Positions 25,203-33,244 of a DNA stretch of 64,000 nt are shown one piece after another. The stretch comes from an uncultured Parabacteroides sp. (lineage in GTDB: Bacteria > Bacteroidota > Bacteroidia > Bacteroidales > Tannerellaceae), in NCBI GenBank assembly GCA_944325345.1, contig CALUZV010000017.1:1-64000 (forward strand). Reading direction: 5' to 3'. Each line of letters starts with the position of its first letter. Position 1 is the stretch's first letter. Below the pieces are notes generated by a model. The model searched no databases and had not been told where the DNA came from. It saw nothing but the letters and a program-made list of their open reading frames with translations. A program made the position numbers and the translations under genes.

Positions 25203-26438
25203 TTAATGCATATCTTTACACAAATCTGTTTTTCCTATAACTAACTCATAGTTGCTAATTGAGGGACATAAATAACGATTTACACAAGATTGGCATTTAG
25301 GAAAAGCATCTCTTGATTGTAGCCATGTTTCTTCACTATTCATCTCATTATAGACGAGTTCAGCAAGTAGATGTTCCTTTATATTCCCTAATCTGCTACG
25401 ATTCACATTTGCATACACATCTCCATTGGGATAAATATACAGTTTTCCATAAAAGTTTTCGTTGAGAACTTGCCGTCTATAAATGCTTTTCTTTGTAATA
25501 GGAGCTTCTAACAAATCGTACAAACTCATATAAACATAATCTTCGAAAAACTTCAAATTATCTCCAGTATAGAATGGCAGAATCTGTAGATTATTCATAG
25601 TTTCCATATTAGAAATAACAGATAAGTCTTTTTCTGAAGATACTGGCATCAACCAGGAAATAGAGTCATCGGAATATTTATCTTTCTTAGCAATAATTTC
25701 TTTCAATTCGGCAACAGAATGTATATATATGTTCAATTTCGAATTCCGTTCCTTCAAATATGGAATCAAAAAATCGACAGAAGTCTGATATGGCATATAA
25801 ATATACGCATGAAATGGATAAGCCGAAAGATTATTCCATACATACATAAAATTCTTGCATGAAGCAAAATTATTTCCAACGACAAAATTCACTCGTTGCA
25901 ATCCCGCAGCCTCCAATCGCTTCAAAATTTCAGCATAATCTTTTTCGTCTAAGTTCGGTGAATCAACAGATGTAAAACAAGTACAATGATTGAATTGCTT
26001 ATAATATTGATTACAATAAGTGCATCCTCTATCACATTCTGAAGACATATAGAATGTTACTTCCGAAAGATTGCGAAGTATAGATTCTCCTAAAGAACGT
26101 CCATTTTCTTTACGAATCGTATTTATATCATTATATATACGCAACCTCGGTCTAAAAATAAAAGGTTTCTTCTGTGTAGAATCAAGACGTACAATATCAC
26201 CAGAGAAAGATTCTCTAATCTCATGGTACCACGCACAAAATTCTTTATCATGCAATGTTTCGGCTGATAATTCCACGGAATATCCATTACTCACATCTTG
26301 CAACTTAGACAATATTTCTCGGATAACTAAATTATCTGTTTTAATATAAGCTGCATTTAAAGTATTATAGACTAAAGAACTCTTTTCCGTTTCGAATATA
26401 AAACAATAGGGCTCTAAATAAAATAATATCTTTTCCAT
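25203..26438 (-). CDS. Pseudo-rSAM type protein of the GG-Bacteroidales system, with intact C-x3-C-x2-C
   Basis: 411 residues. After an N-terminal domain of ~125 residues (FYLEPYCFIFETEKSSLVYN, typical of RiPP maturases that bind leader peptides) comes MSSECDRGCTYCNQ with C135, C139 and C142 spaced as in radical SAM enzymes, then a TIM-barrel-like region and a C-terminal SPASM-like Cys set (FPKCQSCVNRYLC, later C). By position next to the main maturase it corresponds to the family named pseudo-rSAM (recalled as TIGR04150). The name implies a degenerate cluster site, yet this copy keeps the three cysteines, so it may be catalytic. Spacing to the preceding gene is 3 bases. Confidence 0.82.
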   Translation of the reverse strand: MEKILFYLEPYCFIFETEKSSLVYNTLNAAYIKTDNLVIREILSKLQDVSNGYSVELSAETLHDKEFCAWYHEIRESFSGDIVRLDSTQKKPFIFRPRLRIYNDINTIRKENGRSLGESILRNLSEVTFYMSSECDRGCTYCNQYYKQFNHCTCFTSVDSPNLDEKDYAEILKRLEAAGLQRVNFVVGNNFASCKNFMYVWNNLSAYPFHAYIYMPYQTSVDFLIPYLKERNSKLNIYIHSVAELKEIIAKKDKYSDDSISWLMPVSSEKDLSVISNMETMNNLQILPFYTGDNLKFFEDYVYMSLYDLLEAPITKKSIYRRQVLNENFYGKLYIYPNGDVYANVNRSRLGNIKEHLLAELVYNEMNSEETWLQSRDAFPKCQSCVNRYLCPSISNYELVIGKTDLCKDMH

Positions 26439-26441
26439 ATT

Positions 26442-27884
26442 CTAATATACTGATAAATCTTCCAAAATTCGTTTATATATCCACGGTGTATTTTCAAAGA
26501 AAGACAACATTTCCCCCATATAAGCTGAAGCCTTCGTGTATGGAAGGAATCGATCACAATACTCTTCCCCGTTTTCTTTCTTCTTCAAATAGAATACACA
26601 CAAGCCACAATTCTTCCACAGAACACACTGACTACATCTTTTTATGATTTTCTTATATTTATTCGCATAAAAATTAGAGACATATTCAAAATCTATATCA
26701 ACCTTTTCTTCTGTAACAGTACCCAAAGAAAATAATTGCCCTACACGCTCACAGGGTAATATTTTCCCATTTACTGTTAAGAATATTTTGCGACTAAATG
26801 GTTGGCATGTACCAGTCGGAACATAAGGTAGATTATCTTCTTCAAACAAATCAGGATAGGCAGTGTAAGTATCCGACAAGAAAGCAGATAAGAAAGAATT
26901 ATATAGCGTAATCTTACTATCTGCTAACAACATATCACTATCTATATCCTCACATGAAGAATAATCCCGTTCGACAAACACTTCAGTCATAAACATTTTC
27001 TTAAATTCTTCTTCCTTTTCTTTAGCTACGCCATTTGTATTCAGAAGAGCTACATTTGGTACTTTCCCAAATGTAGTTTGTATATAATCAATAACTTCTT
27101 CTGATGAATTTCGATTATGTAAAACTGAATTAAATCTCACATTAGATTCAAAAAATTCTGGATATGTCTCTTGTAGTAGCTTTACATTTTTCACAACAAC
27201 ATCAAAAGTTTCCTTATCATTTTTAAGTACCCGATAACTATTATTCTTTCTATTTCCATCCAAACTTATTAATAATGAAAAATCTTTTTCAACTAAGTAA
27301 TCCATACATTCTTTCAATAAGTAGGCATTAGTTGTCATATTATATCGGAATGTAATAGTAGGTAAATTTAATGACTCCAAGTAGTCTATAGTCTCTCGGA
27401 TTAGCTTCATATTTGTTAATGGTTCTCCTCCATAAAAACTTACCGTAATCGTATTGTTATAAGAAATATTATACGGAGAATTCCACAAATCTTTCAGATA
27501 ATCAATGAATGACTTTACTACATTAAAAGACAATTTCTTGTTATGCCGTTCATCATAGTTATCGTACAAATCTCGATATCCACAATATTTGCAGGCCATA
27601 TTGCAACCATCAGTAACTTCAATGACAAACGATCGCAAATTGGCTAAATTATATAAGATAGACTGACTCGGATAAGTATCCGTAAAATCGTGCTTCACTG
27701 TATCAAAAAATCCCTTTTCTTCTAAGAATTTCGATTTACGTGCATAATAATCATCAGAAGATTCCTTCAATGTGGATGAATCTATTGCAATTTCAAAATC
27801 CTTAGGGAGATAAACAAACTCCTTATAGTTTTTTGAATATGCATAAACGCTTCTATTACTACTGTTACATAAAATTTTATTCAT
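26442..27884 (-). CDS. Radical SAM/SPASM peptide maturase, GG-Bacteroidales type
   Basis: 480 residues. The 4Fe-4S site is EVTDGCNMACKYCGYRD with C94, C98 and C101; YGGEPLTN near 152 is the SAM-binding GGE motif. The C-terminal SPASM domain (CQPF, NGKILPCERVGQLFSLG, then CSQCVLWKNCGLC and a final Cys) should hold auxiliary clusters. N-terminal ~85 residues are likely the leader-recognition domain. It is expected to introduce a radical-based modification (for instance thioether or C-C crosslinks) into the Cys-rich core of the precursors at 29281 and 31154. It follows the lipoprotein gene by 11 bases. Confidence 0.92.
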   Translation of the reverse strand: MNKILCNSSNRSVYAYSKNYKEFVYLPKDFEIAIDSSTLKESSDDYYARKSKFLEEKGFFDTVKHDFTDTYPSQSILYNLANLRSFVIEVTDGCNMACKYCGYRDLYDNYDERHNKKLSFNVVKSFIDYLKDLWNSPYNISYNNTITVSFYGGEPLTNMKLIRETIDYLESLNLPTITFRYNMTTNAYLLKECMDYLVEKDFSLLISLDGNRKNNSYRVLKNDKETFDVVVKNVKLLQETYPEFFESNVRFNSVLHNRNSSEEVIDYIQTTFGKVPNVALLNTNGVAKEKEEEFKKMFMTEVFVERDYSSCEDIDSDMLLADSKITLYNSFLSAFLSDTYTAYPDLFEEDNLPYVPTGTCQPFSRKIFLTVNGKILPCERVGQLFSLGTVTEEKVDIDFEYVSNFYANKYKKIIKRCSQCVLWKNCGLCVFYLKKKENGEEYCDRFLPYTKASAYMGEMLSFFENTPWIYKRILEDLSVY

Positions 27885-27895
27885 CGTTGTATTCT

Positions 27896-29155
27896 TTATT
27901 TCAATTTTCCTATCATAATTACATTGCAGTCCTCTTTTCCATCATAAATTAGAGCTTCCAACTTCTTCAGCTCGTCCTTCTCCGACGGAGATAATTTTGT
28001 CCTATCCATCTTTTCGATACATTCTTTTAGTTTACTTCCAAATACATTAATAAGGAAATAACCATCTCGACTTTGACATAATGAGGTGTACCAATCCATG
28101 AATATACCTGAAGGCAATCGGATTCCATCAAATACGCACCCTTTCAATGTCCGTTTATCTACTAATATTTTTGTCGATTTCAGTTTTTCCTCAGACACGC
28201 CGTATGTGCTCATTGACGTTTCCACTACAAAATAGCTTCGCAGTTCGTGTATAAACCGCTGGTCTTCCATATTCTTTATAGCAAATTGTGGAGACAACCT
28301 ATTTTCTTCCGGGATATAGTAGCAGAAAAAGTCCATGACTGTATGTGGATTTTTTCGGTCTGCATGGCTCCAATATAGTCCCTCATTTATATCATCTGAA
28401 TACGGATCATAAAAATATCCATCATTACAAATTAGATCTAAATCGTATGCTCCCGCGTTTCGTTTACCGAAATCCGTATCAAAGCCTCTCACATCATAAT
28501 CTCTGGATGTCAGTTCTTGAATAACATTCCCATTTAAATCGATTACCTGTAAGAATGGTTCATGTTGCGGGCCTGAAGATGATGTTACATATATATAGTT
28601 TTTCTCTGCGTCAAGATAAAAATTTCGATTCACAAATGTTTGTAAAGGTATATTTGATAAATAATTTCCTTCCAAATCATATACAAATATTTTCTTTTGC
28701 AATGTAGGCAGTATATAAATTTTATTATGCTTCTCATCAATTTGCGCACAACTTACCATTCCGTATTCTCCAGGACCTTGTCCATACCCGCCAATGTCCC
28801 GCAAATATTTCCCATCACTTCTCCGGAATAATTTAAAAGGATAATATTGATAAAAATGTACTCCAATGTAATTTTCTGATATAACAATCGGAGAGTATTG
28901 TCCTTCTAAAAATGCCTCTTCGTTATCATTGTCCAATTTCACAAGTTCATAATCCGAGGCTATTGCGGAATAAGGAATCTCTGTTACGTGCTGCTTTCTA
29001 ACTCGGTTATAATCGCAAACAATCGCGCTATCTCCATCAATGACTACCTTTTCGCAAACGACATCGAGATGTGCATCAAAAAAATCAGTTTCTTGCTTCG
29101 ATTCAACACTACAAGCACTTAACAATAAAACAAATATTACATATACATATATCAT
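27896..29155 (-). CDS. Six-bladed beta-propeller lipoprotein (copy B)
   Basis: 419 residues. Lipoprotein signal IYVYVIFVLLLSACSVES with lipobox Cys near 15. The body contains repeated propeller motifs such as LFRRSDGKYLRDIGGYGQGPGEY near 105, VYDLEGNYLSNIP and VIDLNGNVIQEL, typical of the 6-bladed beta-propeller (BF3164/DUF4934-like) proteins of Bacteroidales. It is a close paralogue of the protein at 29770 through the local duplication. Being surface or periplasmic and tied to each precursor, it could be an immunity or receptor protein for the peptide; this is inference. Followed by the radical SAM maturase. Confidence 0.87.
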   Translation of the reverse strand: MIYVYVIFVLLLSACSVESKQETDFFDAHLDVVCEKVVIDGDSAIVCDYNRVRKQHVTEIPYSAIASDYELVKLDNDNEEAFLEGQYSPIVISENYIGVHFYQYYPFKLFRRSDGKYLRDIGGYGQGPGEYGMVSCAQIDEKHNKIYILPTLQKKIFVYDLEGNYLSNIPLQTFVNRNFYLDAEKNYIYVTSSSGPQHEPFLQVIDLNGNVIQELTSRDYDVRGFDTDFGKRNAGAYDLDLICNDGYFYDPYSDDINEGLYWSHADRKNPHTVMDFFCYYIPEENRLSPQFAIKNMEDQRFIHELRSYFVVETSMSTYGVSEEKLKSTKILVDKRTLKGCVFDGIRLPSGIFMDWYTSLCQSRDGYFLINVFGSKLKECIEKMDRTKLSPSEKDELKKLEALIYDGKEDCNVIMIGKLK

Positions 29156-29183
29156 AATACTAACCTTCTTTTATCAAATAAGA

Positions 29184-29233
29184 TTAGTGTCAAAAGCTTA
29201 CAAACACTAAGTTCGCTTCACTCCTGACACTAA
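29184..29233 (-). terminator. Stem-loop downstream of precursor B
   Basis: Perfect 9-bp stem TTAGTGTCA (29184-29192) / TGACACTAA (29225-29233) with a 32-base loop that itself contains AACACTAAG. Equivalent of 31063-31120. Probably a partial terminator or mRNA 3' stabiliser that lets the precursor be made in excess over downstream genes. Confidence 0.55.
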
Positions 29234-29280
29234 TTTCTATTTAAGATTTACATCAGGATTTAGAGTAGAATGGCTGTTCA

Positions 29281-29484
29281 TCAACTCGCAAATGAACCAC
29301 TGCCATAGCCACCTCCATCTGAGATACCATCTGAATGCTTGTCATTTCCGATTCTTTCTGCTGTACCAAAGTCATTACAATGACAGATACAACAATTTTC
29401 ACCACCTTTTAAGCAATTAAGCTCTCTCGTACTCAACTCTTGTTCACTAAGCTTATTCAGCTTTAAACTTTTTACGTTTTTCAT
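29281..29484 (-). CDS. RiPP precursor peptide B (GG leader)
   Basis: 67 residues. Leader MKNVKSLKLNKLSEQELSTR followed by ELNCLKGG, the GG-Bacteroidales leader type ending in a double glycine at 26-27. The core starts ENCCICHCNDFG, with four Cys in the pattern C-C-x-C-x-C, and ends in a Gly/Ser-rich tail (DGGGYGSGSFAS). The leader matches what the C39 peptidase should cut; the cysteines are the likely targets of the radical SAM enzyme. The leader and first core residues are almost identical to precursor A, while residues 35-55 have diverged. Too short to be judged by length alone, but context is decisive. Confidence 0.9.
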   Translation of the reverse strand: MKNVKSLKLNKLSEQELSTRELNCLKGGENCCICHCNDFGTAERIGNDKHSDGISDGGGYGSGSFAS

Positions 29485-29535
29485 GTCTTTAATTTTTTGA
29501 TTGTCAATAATGAGTTAATAAAAAATTTCGAGTAA

Positions 29536-29700
29536 TTAACACTCATATAAAGAAGTCAATATATCATAAGTGTCTTCTGAAAGACATATAACATTATCTG
29601 CTATACTATATGCATATTTTTCTTTTAAATATTTTACATATATACTTTTATCTTTCTCGGACGACAAGTCCCCTGCACCTCCTTTCTGTATTATAGTTTA
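29536..29700 (-). pseudogene. 3' relic of the truncated glycosyltransferase gene
   Basis: About 165 bases nearly identical to the last part of the gene at 31403-31975, ending in the frame CLSEDTYDILTSLYEC-stop (CLSKDTCDILTSFYER-stop in the parent). Similarity stops abruptly at about 29701. It has no start codon. It marks one edge of the tandem duplication that produced the two precursor/lipoprotein pairs. Confidence 0.85.
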
Positions 29701-29769
29701 AATTAATTAACTCTTGATCCAATTTTATCTTATTATTATAATATAAATCTCATCCATTGCTTGTATTCT

Positions 29770-31035
29770 CTATTTCAATTTTCCTATCATAATCACATTG
29801 CAGTCCTCTTTTCCGTCATAGATTAGAGCTTCCAACTTCTTCAGCTCTTCCTCTTCTGATGGGGATAACTTTGTCCTATCCATTTTCTCTATGGATTCTT
29901 TCAAACTACTTCCAAATATATTAAGAAGGAAATATCCATCTCGGCATTGATGCAATGATTCATACCAATTCATCAATATACCTGAAGGTAGTCGGATTCC
30001 ATCAAATATACAGCCTTTCAGTGTTCGCTTATCTACTAATATTTTTGTTGATTTCAACTCTTCCTCGGGCACACCGTATGTATTCATTGTTGTTTCTATT
30101 ACAAAATGATTTCGTAGTTCATATATTAACCGCTCGTCTTCCATATTTTTTATAGCAAATTGCGGAGACAACCGATTTTCTTCCGGCATATAATAACAAA
30201 AAAAGTCCATGACTGTATGCGGGTTTTTCCGATCAGCTTCGGTTGCCCTATAGATTCCTTTATTTACATCCACAGCAGAATTCGGATTATAAAAAAAGCC
30301 ATCTTTACAAATTAGGTCTAAACTATATGCACCAGCATTACATCTTCCACAATCGATTTGAAATCCTCTTATGTCATATTCTCTGGATGTCAGTTCTTGA
30401 ATAACATTTCCATTTAAATCTAACATCTGCAAAAATGCTTCATGGCGCGGACCAAGAGATGATGCTACATACAAATGCTTTTTCTCTGTGTCAAGATAAA
30501 AATTTACATTCGTCAGATTTTGTAAAGGAATATCCGATAGGTATTTCCCTTCTAAATCATATATTAGTATTTTCTTCTGCAATGAAGGAAGTATATATAT
30601 TCTGTTATGTTTTTCATCAATTTGTGCACACCGAACCATGCTATATTCTCCAGGCCCTTGCCCATATCCGCCAATGTCTCGCAAATATTTTCCATCGCTC
30701 CTCCGGAACAATTTAAAAGGATAAAATTCATAACAATATACTCCAATGTAATTTTCTGATATAGCTATCGGAGAGTAATCTGCACCTAAAAATGCATCTT
30801 CGTTATCATTATCTAATTTCACAAGTTCATAATCCGAGGCTATTGCGGAATAAGGAATCTCTGTTACGTGCTGTTTTTTGACGAGGTTATAATCGCAAAC
30901 AATCGCTCTATCACCATCAATAACTATTTTTTCACAAACAACATCCAGATGTTCATCGAAAGAGTCTGGCGCTTGCTTCGATTCACCACCACAAGAACTT
31001 AAAGACAACACTAATATTAAAATAATATATATCAT
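29770..31035 (-). CDS. Six-bladed beta-propeller lipoprotein (copy A)
   Basis: 421 residues, paralogue of the protein at 27896 across the full length (shared LFRRSDGKYLRDIGGYGQGP and the C-terminal LSPSE..ELKKLEALIYDGKED segment). Lipobox in ILVLSLSSCGGES with Cys near 15. Differences cluster in the middle (about 200-260), where copy A reads CGRCNAGAY and NSAVDVNKGIYRATE. If these proteins recognise their cognate peptide, that divergent stretch parallels the divergent core regions of the two precursors. Not followed by a maturase but by the duplicated glycosyltransferase relic. Confidence 0.87.
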   Translation of the reverse strand: MIYIILILVLSLSSCGGESKQAPDSFDEHLDVVCEKIVIDGDRAIVCDYNLVKKQHVTEIPYSAIASDYELVKLDNDNEDAFLGADYSPIAISENYIGVYCYEFYPFKLFRRSDGKYLRDIGGYGQGPGEYSMVRCAQIDEKHNRIYILPSLQKKILIYDLEGKYLSDIPLQNLTNVNFYLDTEKKHLYVASSLGPRHEAFLQMLDLNGNVIQELTSREYDIRGFQIDCGRCNAGAYSLDLICKDGFFYNPNSAVDVNKGIYRATEADRKNPHTVMDFFCYYMPEENRLSPQFAIKNMEDERLIYELRNHFVIETTMNTYGVPEEELKSTKILVDKRTLKGCIFDGIRLPSGILMNWYESLHQCRDGYFLLNIFGSSLKESIEKMDRTKLSPSEEEELKKLEALIYDGKEDCNVIMIGKLK

Positions 31036-31062
31036 AATAATAATACAATTACATCAAAAAGA

Positions 31063-31120
31063 TTAGTGCCAAAAGCTTACAAAAATTAGATTTTATTTAT
31101 TCGCTTACTTTTGACACTAA
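31063..31120 (-). terminator. Stem-loop downstream of precursor A
   Basis: Stem TTAGTGCCAAAAG (31063-31075) / CTTTTGACACTAA (31108-31120), 13 bp with one wobble pair, between precursor A and its lipoprotein gene. Conserved in both duplicated units, so it is probably functional in setting peptide-to-enzyme ratios. Confidence 0.55.
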
Positions 31121-31153
31121 TTTTGTATCATATCTAATCAATTACAAATTAGA

Positions 31154-31351
31154 TCATCCAAAAGAACCATTTCCATAGCCCCCTGTATCAGCATTACCAT
31201 GTGCATTATCATAATTACCTTGATCTATAGCTGTATTCTTACCACAATTGCAGATGCAACAATTCTCACCACCTTTTAAGCAATTAAGCTCTCTCGTACT
31301 TAATTCTTGTTCACTAAGCTTATTCAGCTTCAAACTTCTTACATTTTTCAT
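31154..31351 (-). CDS. RiPP precursor peptide A (GG leader)
   Basis: 65 residues. Leader MKNVRSLKLNKLSEQELSTR then ELNCLKGG, identical to precursor B except for one conservative change. Core ENCCICNCGKNTAIDQGNYD, then a tail rich in Gly, Asn and Asp ending GGYGNGSFG. The C-C-x-C-x-C cluster right after the cleavage site is conserved between A and B. This is the upstream, probably original copy. Read in the same direction as the truncated glycosyltransferase 51 bases upstream and the lipoprotein downstream. Confidence 0.9.
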   Translation of the reverse strand: MKNVRSLKLNKLSEQELSTRELNCLKGGENCCICNCGKNTAIDQGNYDNAHGNADTGGYGNGSFG

Positions 31352-31402
31352 CTCTTCAATTTTTTAATTATTAATAATAAGTTACTATAAAACTTCGAGC
31401 GA

Positions 31403-31975
31403 TCAACGCTCATAGAAAGAAGTCAATATATCACAAGTGTCTTTTGAAAGACATATAACATTATCTGCTATACTATATGCATATTTTTCTTCTAAATATT
31501 TTACATATATACTTTTATCTTTCTCGGACAACAAGTCCCCTGCACCTCCTTTCTGTATTATAGTTTGATAATGCTTTATATCTGATTTAAATCTCCATTC
31601 TTGATAATGAACTACAAAATATATCAAAGAATTTGGATAATTACTTTTCACCCATTTCATCAAATCAACATGTTGCGAATAACTAAAAATAAAATATTTA
31701 TCACTACTCGCTATAATATTTTTCTTCAAAATAAAACAGATATGTCTATAATATTCTGACGATATAATTTTTCTCTTATTCAACGGGATATAAACATACC
31801 GACAGTTTCCAGACTTTTCCACCTTATACTCCTCATCCAAAGCACATAAAACAAATACACATAGTTCAACCTCTCTATTTCCAGCAAAAACAGATTGTAG
31901 TTGCCTTATATAAGAACCTATTCCATATATAGAAGCACGACTATGTTCATCGAATATGTAGATATGATGCTTCAT
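31403..31975 (-). CDS. Truncated RiPP-associated glycosyltransferase (N-terminal half)
   Basis: 190 residues, matching only the first half of the GT at 23995: IYGIGSYIRQLQSVF near 15-29, FSYSQHVDLMKWVK near 98, FVVHYQEWRF and the segment ADNVICLSKDTCDIL near the end, where the full-length protein continues with its donor-binding domain. The donor-binding half is missing, so it cannot act alone as a glycosyltransferase. It may be a pseudogene, or an acceptor-binding partner kept for another role. The truncation predates the local duplication because its 3' end was copied to 29536. Overlaps the stop of the LanC-like gene by four bases. Confidence 0.8.
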   Translation of the reverse strand: MKHHIYIFDEHSRASIYGIGSYIRQLQSVFAGNREVELCVFVLCALDEEYKVEKSGNCRYVYIPLNKRKIISSEYYRHICFILKKNIIASSDKYFIFSYSQHVDLMKWVKSNYPNSLIYFVVHYQEWRFKSDIKHYQTIIQKGGAGDLLSEKDKSIYVKYLEEKYAYSIADNVICLSKDTCDILTSFYER

Positions 31976-32589
31976 TTCAATAATAAATTCAGTCCATATC
32001 CTGCATACCCATTTCTCAGCCCTAACGTTAAGCGCAAGATATCATCATCTACCATGTTCACATTGAGAATATTCTGCAAGACATCTTTCCCCTCATCATC
32101 TATGTTCATTTTAGCCCATTCACTCAAATAAGTCGAATCAAAAGGCAATTTTGCAGATTCTTTACGCGGACTCTTCAACCTCATCCGAATGTAGCAAGAA
32201 ATACCCTCCAGCCCCGTATCAAAAGACAAATCCTTAATCCTCCGCAAATCGCGCTCCATGATTTTTTCGTCCAATTCACTCAAGATTTCGTCCGAATCCC
32301 CTTCCATAAAATGATTTTGAATCAAGTATTCGATTCCCCAACCAATTCCACATAAACCGGTTCTCATGTTGATTGGCAGTTCATCCGAAATATTCTCAAT
32401 CACTTCACCCAAAAGTTCATCTGCAAAATCTTCATAAACAGAACAGCCCGTGTAACGAGCATAATGAGCAAAAAACAATACGATGCCCATCTTCCCATAA
32501 TATAGCCCAATATCATCCATCGCAGATGTCTGGATAATTAGATGGTTAGCTATACGTTCCAACAATATATCGTCTTCCTTCTTGCTCAT
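31972..32589 (-). CDS. LanC-like protein
   Basis: 205 residues. Segments LYYGKMGIVLFFAHYARYTG near 24, GLCGIGWGIEYLIQNHF near 82 and the ending GLRNGYAGYGLNLLLK recall the helical toroid repeats of LanC-like (lanthionine cyclase-like) proteins, which promote thioether formation or bind modified peptides. It is about half the length of true LanC enzymes, and the zinc ligands of LanC (Cys, Cys-His) are not evident, so catalysis is uncertain. No LanB, LanM or other dehydratase is encoded in the cluster. Such short LanC-like proteins recur in Bacteroidetes radical SAM RiPP loci. Family call is moderately sure. Confidence 0.7.
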   Translation of the reverse strand: MSKKEDDILLERIANHLIIQTSAMDDIGLYYGKMGIVLFFAHYARYTGCSVYEDFADELLGEVIENISDELPINMRTGLCGIGWGIEYLIQNHFMEGDSDEILSELDEKIMERDLRRIKDLSFDTGLEGISCYIRMRLKSPRKESAKLPFDSTYLSEWAKMNIDDEGKDVLQNILNVNMVDDDILRLTLGLRNGYAGYGLNLLLK

Positions 32590-32610
32590 TATGCTATGCC
32601 ATTAAAGGTT

Positions 32611-32982
32611 TTACTCCCAAATGAAGGAACAAGTATATTTGCCCCATTCATCCGATACCATTACCCAGACTTCATCCCCTGAAGCGACTACATTCTCTAA
32701 GGAAATTCCGACAGAAGGCTCATCAATAGACATAGCTTCTTCATAGATTATAGCAGAACCCGTCCCTATACATATATTAATATCGGACAGGAATGTTACA
32801 CGCTCTATATATAAGGTAGAGCCATCCAGATAGAGTTGAACCGGACTTTCAGCAATGGAACGTTCATCGCCATCTGGCCAATCTTCATCTACAGATTTTC
32901 CAGCTTCAGCTGAAATAGCCATCGTAAAAATCGCCTGCATCAACAGCAAGCATAAACTAATTAAAGTTACCTTGTTTCTCAT
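32611..32982 (-). CDS. DUF3244-like secreted protein
   Basis: 123 residues with a signal peptide (MRNKVTLISLCLLLMQAIFT, AISAEA) and one beta-sandwich domain: PVQLYLDGSTLYIERVTFLSD near 47 and a late DEWGKYTCSFIWE strand, as in the DUF3244 family of small exported Bacteroidales proteins. It is the first gene of the RiPP operon, 21 bases before the LanC-like gene. Possible roles are a surface partner or protector of the exported peptide; there is no direct evidence. Confidence 0.7.
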   Translation of the reverse strand: MRNKVTLISLCLLLMQAIFTMAISAEAGKSVDEDWPDGDERSIAESPVQLYLDGSTLYIERVTFLSDINICIGTGSAIIYEEAMSIDEPSVGISLENVVASGDEVWVMVSDEWGKYTCSFIWE

Positions 32983-33159
32983 GTTCTATGTTTTTCTTTT
33001 ATTAGATGTGGTAAAAGTAGGGCAAAAACTTCGACACGCAAGTTTTCAAATGTTGTTTTTTGCCATTAAATCAAATACCTATTCTACAAGCATTTACTAT
33101 AAATCCAATTCTTTTCATGTTGATTCTTGGAAGAAAAAAATTAAGGCAGCACACAAAAA

Positions 33160-33201
33160 ATGCCCCCAAAAGAGTTTCCTCAAGCACTCTTTTGGGGGCA
33201 T
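33160..33201 (-). terminator. Strong hairpin terminator
   Basis: Perfect 16-bp stem ATGCCCCCAAAAGAGT / ACTCTTTTGGGGGCAT with a 10-base loop, followed on the minus strand by a run of T. Terminates the DUF6261 gene. Nothing else was seen in 32983-33244. Confidence 0.9.
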
Positions 33202-33244
33202 ACCCTAAAACCATTCAGCCTTTCAAGTCCGAATCAACCGCCGC

